Shown here one piece after another: positions 60,101 through 64,000 of a stretch of 64,000 bases of DNA; positions within the stretch are counted from its first letter, which is position 1; the number at the start of each line of letters is the position of its first letter. Location: NCBI GenBank assembly GCA_023078555.1, contig CM041202.1:2290022-2354021 (forward strand), read 5' to 3'. Origin of the DNA: Ulva prolifera (Eukaryota > Chlorophyta > Ulvophyceae > Ulvales > Ulvaceae). The position numbers and the translations under genes are program-made. Below the pieces are notes generated by a model. It was not told where the DNA came from. It ran no database searches and was given only the letters and a program-made list of their open reading frames with translations.

Positions 60101-62569
60101 GGTCATACTACACGTCGGGGAGTGACGCCTGCACTTTCGCGCAGCACACAGCACAGTTCAGCTCGCAGCAGACGCTGCAGCGCTCCTCGGAGCTCACATC
60201 GCAGCTCTCGCCCGAGCTGGCATCGCCGTCCGGCGCCGGGTCGTCGATCTCGCGGTCATGTTCCCCGGTGTTCTCGCCATGCGCGTCGGCGCGGGAGGTG
60301 GCGATGCGCGCCATGCTGCCGATGCGCGCGCTGCGGCCGGGGCTTGGGCCGGGGTCCGAGAAGGGCGCGGTGGAGCATTCGACAGGCGATGTCGAAGGGG
60401 TCTCCGGGCCGCGGTCGTGCACGCCGAGCGACGCGTCGGCGCCGCTGACGTCAGCGGCGGGGGATACGTCGGCCGGGCAGACGACGCTGACGGTGTACAG
60501 CACGGACGGGACAGGGGTCGACGTGCGCGGCGCGGACGCGCCGCCGGCGGCGAGCGCCGCGCAGGCGGCGCGCGCCGCGCGCGCTGCGCGCGACGTGCGC
60601 GAAATGAAGCGGCGCTTCGGCCCAGCAAGAGACAACGCATGCATGGACCGGCTCGCGTTCATCCTGGCGCAGCTGGACAGCTACACCCGGCAGCGGCAGT
60701 TCATGCCGGGCCTGGTGCTCCTCGGCCATGGCCGGCGGCGACAGGGGGGTGCGTACCTGATACACCCTGCACTCTTGCTGCAGAACTCACAGCTTCTCTG
60801 GCAGCCCTGTCCTCCGCTCATGGTCCCTGTCCAGTCTTCACGGCCACGAATGTGGATGATCGAGTGCACTCAGTGCAGCGTCACCATCCCGCCGCAATGA
60901 ACCAGTGTATGCGCGTGTAAGCTTATCAGACATGCGTGGCTTTGACACGACACGACTCTACCGAGAGCCAGGCGCAAAGCTCTGGAATGTGATGCCGTTA
61001 TGCCCGCATGTCGCCCGCATGGTCAACGCATCTCCCCCCTTAACAGCACAATCCCGACACGCGGCTGCCACGCCGCTCCCCATGCCCGTGACACCTGCTG
61101 CAGCATGCTGTGCTGTGCTGCGCAGGGGAGGCAATTGTCCAGATCGCGCGCGTGTGCGACAGCGGGCGCGAGGTCGCGGTGAAGCTCTACGCGTCGCGCC
61201 GCGGCTTCGAGGCCGACGCGGCACGCAGCTCCAACGGCGGCCACGTGCTGCACCGCCTGATGCCGCGGGTGCGGCGGGCGTACCCTAACGCGGACGTCGC
61301 GCTGCGGGACGTGTGCGGCAACCCCCTGCCGCCATTCATCGTGATGGACAAGGCGGAGCCTCTAGATACCTACTGCAGCCTGCACCAACCTCGCCGCTCC
61401 GAGGCGTTCCGGGTGCGCATATGCGCATGCATGACTGCTGCCGCTGGCGCACATGAATTGAGGGAGATTGCGAAAGTGCGGCACTTGTGCTCGTTGCTCG
61501 CCTTGTTTAATGGCTCGAGAACTCGACAACCGGGGTCGCCGCGCGGCAGTGCAAACTAGCGCGCCCTTCTGTTGCAGCTCACATGCATGCACTGCCGAGC
61601 ATCTCCTTGCGGCTGATTTCAGCAACCCTAGGAGGTGTGCGGGTGTTTCCGTGTCTCTCATACATCGCTGTGCGATAATCCGTAGGCTTGTGAGACAGGG
61701 TGCTGACACAACGGTGGGGAACTGCTGCAGATGATTCTGGCCATTGCGGCAGTGCTGATGGACCTCCACACCGGCGGCCACGCCCACCGCGACCTGGAAC
61801 CCCGCCACGTCATGTGGCTCCCCTTCGAGAACCGCTGGACGCTCAGCGGCCTCGGCAGCGTGGCGCGCATCGGCGCCCCCGCGCCCCTCCCAGACACCCT
61901 CGCCGGCACCCGCGGCCCCCCGGCAGCGCCGCTGTATGCCGCGCCGGAGGCCGTCGCGGCGGCCCGGCGCGGCGACTCGGCAATGCTCACCACGCATGCG
62001 CTCGATGCGTGGGCTCTTGGCGTACTCGTGATCGAGCTGCTTGCCGGGCAGAGTGTCTTCAGGCGGTCCACTGGGCGGGATGCGGTACGAGGCTGCTTGC
62101 ATGTGGCCCATGCATGATTCATGCGCTCTACATATGCATGCATGCCAAGCGGAAATACAAGGCTTGATCTGTTACATGCTCCCCTGATCATGACCATTTC
62201 ATCTACACAGACTATGTATTTTGCTGAGCTTGTGGGGTATCTTGAGGTATGCAAGCGTCATCGTGACCATGAGATGGAGACCCCGGCGACTGCTCCAACA
62301 TGTGCATGTCCCCAAAGTGATTTTACGCGGACATCCTCCTCCATCTACAGGGGCCGACGATGCTGCGCGCTTTGCAGGTCATGGCGCGAATCGCAGGGGA
62401 CGGGGGTGTCCTGCCGCCGTGGGAGCACCCTGACACCCGCGGCCTGCTGCTGGGCACGCTGGGCCCGCTGCGCGACCCCGTGCTGGGCCTGCTGCGCTAC
62501 GCTCCGCACCAGCGCCTCACCATGCATGCGTTTGTGGAGGATTGTGAGCTCGCCCTTGCGGAGCGGTGA
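54175..62569 (+). CDS. Receptor-like transmembrane protein with pseudokinase domain
   Basis: Eight exons fit exactly in phase, 1392 residues: 54175-54981, 55390-55789, 58045-58436, 58572-59039, 59497-60748, 61126-61412, 61731-62084 and 62351-62569. A hydrophobic stretch at about 23-50 acts as signal sequence. The ectodomain has RTAEELRRAVRQGQPHIVVL, sequons (GNCTGPP, RNATAAG, SNCTF, DNQT) and ITITGN/SLSNCTF turns typical of pectin-lyase-like beta helices. A Pro-Ala repeat precedes one membrane helix (about 654-675) and a stop-transfer RRRRRPRRRK. A Ser/Pro-rich juxtamembrane part of about 400 residues leads to a kinase fold. Lys1126 (REVAVKLY), HRD, APE and DAWALGVLVIELLAG remain. The catalytic-loop Lys is Glu1225, the metal-binding Asn is His1228 and DFG reads GLG (1242-1244), so phosphotransfer is unlikely. 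Expected role: sensing a wall or extracellular ligand and signalling through partners. Confidence 0.78.
56166..56195 (+). repeat. 30-bp repeat shared with 9362-9391
   Basis: 28 of 30 bases identical to 9362-9391, including TTGGACATTGACAACTCC. A GGACCACAC motif follows at about 56206, and similar motifs flank the other copy. Confidence 0.6.
57000..57022 (-). repeat. Copy of the TGTAAC dispersed repeat
   Basis: GTTACAAGGACAAAGGCAGC on the plus strand, inside the large intron of the receptor-like gene. A weaker copy lies at about 57458-57485. Confidence 0.55.
58612..58690 (+). repeat. Coding repeat GCCCCTGCCCCC (Ala-Pro)n
   Basis: Six- to twelve-base units in exon 4 of the receptor-like gene encode about 13 consecutive Ala-Pro pairs just outside the membrane. 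Such stretches are extended, often hydroxyproline-glycosylated spacers in algal wall proteins. Confidence 0.85.
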
Positions 62570-64000
62570 CGGCGCTGACCGGGACGGTGCGGCCGGCCAG
62601 GCGGAGGGTTCGCACTGCACCGCATACGCACAAGCCGGTGCTCATAGACCTGTGCTCAAGAAATAAATTAGGTAAGCCGAGGGGGGGGGGGGGATGCCAC
62701 ATGGCTTTGTACAAGGTTAAGCACTCACCCGCACTTGCGGCAGTGTTCGTGAAGGGCTTCCCAGGCCCTCGCCAGTACCTGCCAGTGCGGTGTTGTCTGC
62801 CACCTATTATCTGCCGCCTGGTTGTCCGCGTGGCAGCACAGTGGTACGAGGACAACGGCGGCGAGGTGGGCAGCGAAGACAGCGAGCAGCGCAAGAGCAG
62901 CATGCGCAGCGCGCAGCACACATGGTCCTGCTGTGCATGCATGAGTACATCGGGACATCTGCGCTGCGACACGACACGACACGGACAACTCCGCAGGTTG
63001 GGACCAAGTGATGGTGTGCTGCGAGTGCATGGGCACATCACGGCGGCGGGGGCATGCATGGCGCGAGTGCATGCGGACAGCGGACAGCGCAGCCCGCGGC
63101 GGCGGGGGCATGCATGGCGCAGCGTGAAGGTTCCGCAGGGGCTGGGGGTGCTAAGAGAGAATCTGTGGCGGTTGAAGGGATAACTTTTGATGGGTTGCAG
63201 AGCGTCAAGGGCGTGGCGGGGGAACCCTCTTTACTACCCATGGGTAGAGCAGATGGACCATGAATTGAGCAGTGGCAACAGAGCAGTTATGAGTGGTCCA
63301 GGTGTGTGGTAGTCGTAAGGCGTAGCTGTGTTGCTGTGTTCATTAAGGGGTCAGCTCATGTGAGTGCGTTGCAGCACCTGTTTTGCTGCAGGCACAAGGG
63401 GGATGACCTGCTGCAAGCTCCTGCCGGAGCCTCTTCCTGCCTGGCAGATTTTAGGCAGCCTGCCATTGAGGTTCAGGCATCCTTCGCCATGCGGCTGCTG
63501 GCCAGGCATGCTTCAGCTGGGCACACTTTCTGGCCCATTTGTTGTGTCTTTCGAACGGTATGGTTGAATTCCAGTTTTCTGCTTGTGCCAGTTTTCTGCC
63601 TTTGCCGTCACGGTGGCTGTATGGCTTTATGATGATGCTCTGATAATGCTCATCCTGGGGTCTTGATCACACAACTCGAGTTGTGTAGCTGGCTAGCTGT
63701 AAGCAACGTGTCCACGCTGGCTGTTTGGCTGGCTTCGAGGCACTGCGCTTGCAATTGTCTGCCAGGTGTGAATAGCACAGCTGCCAGCTAGGCTGTGGCA
63801 CGTGGTACCTGCCTGCCACGCATGAATAGAGCAGCTGCCATCCGACTAGGCTGACAATGCACGCTCACAGAAGGCCCGAATGCCTCACTTATCCTGACAC
63901 TGCTTCTCCGTGCAGCTGTCGTGCCAGCGCGAGCTTGAAATCAGCGCACCAGTGCACCAGCGTGCCAGTGCGCTGGCTTTGAGATGTCCCCGACACATGT
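62570..64000. other. Right end, no gene recognised
   Basis: Contains a 13-base poly-G tract (62681-62693) and two exact copies of a 23-base sequence with GGGGGCATGCATGGCGC at about 63041 and 63098. The frames seen are short and lack motifs. It should hold the 3' UTR of the receptor-like gene. Confidence 0.4.

Noticed and set aside
1-64000. CRISPR array, prokaryotic operon, rRNA or tRNA genes
   Set aside because: No regularly spaced direct repeats, no gene strings with short spacing, and no tRNA B-box/acceptor combination found by eye. A tRNAscan run would be decisive for tRNAs.

Overview
The window looks like nuclear DNA of a green alga, most likely a chlorophyte; the trebouxiophyte class is only my guess. 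The genes are broken into many short GC-rich exons. Introns start mostly with GTGCG and end in TGCAG. The products are plant-like: a RelA/SpoT homologue, the complex I subunit NDUFS6, gamma-tubulin complex protein 3, a plant-type ZIP transporter and an organellar-type tyrosyl-tRNA synthetase. No operons, Shine-Dalgarno signals or phage genes are seen. Intergenic DNA is long, lower in GC and full of GCATGC palindromes, G/C homopolymers and short dispersed repeats.

Layout, left to right. 2620 to beyond the left edge (-): RSH (ppGpp metabolism), 5' half only. 6847-6257 (-): NDUFS6. 15037-8097 (-): F-box protein with a DUF3506/EXECUTER-like region. 24776-16856 (-): GCP3/Spc98, eleven exons. 25422-30338 (+): ZIP-family metal transporter, eight exons, divergent from GCP3 across about 645 bp. 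33932-32970 (-): single-exon PlsC-type acyltransferase. About 36291-39817 (+): tyrosyl-tRNA synthetase. 45112-45450 (+): small von Hippel-Lindau (VHL) beta-domain protein. 51078-49020 (-): three-exon gene of unknown function. 54175-62569 (+): single-pass receptor-like protein with a secreted, probably beta-helical ectodomain and a degenerate kinase domain.

The genes are unrelated housekeeping, signalling and regulatory loci, as expected for a eukaryotic chromosome; I see no functional cluster. For GCP3, ZIP, the receptor-like gene and the visible parts of TyrRS and RSH, the intron phases add up exactly, which is the main support for those models. All exon borders were read by eye from frame, splice dinucleotides and family similarity, without transcript evidence.

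The most notable items are the receptor-like pseudokinase, the VHL-type domain with its hydroxyproline-binding residues kept, an NDUFS6 that has lost most of its zinc ligands, GC-AG introns in three conserved genes, a possible MITE, and a dispersed repeat carrying TGTAAC.
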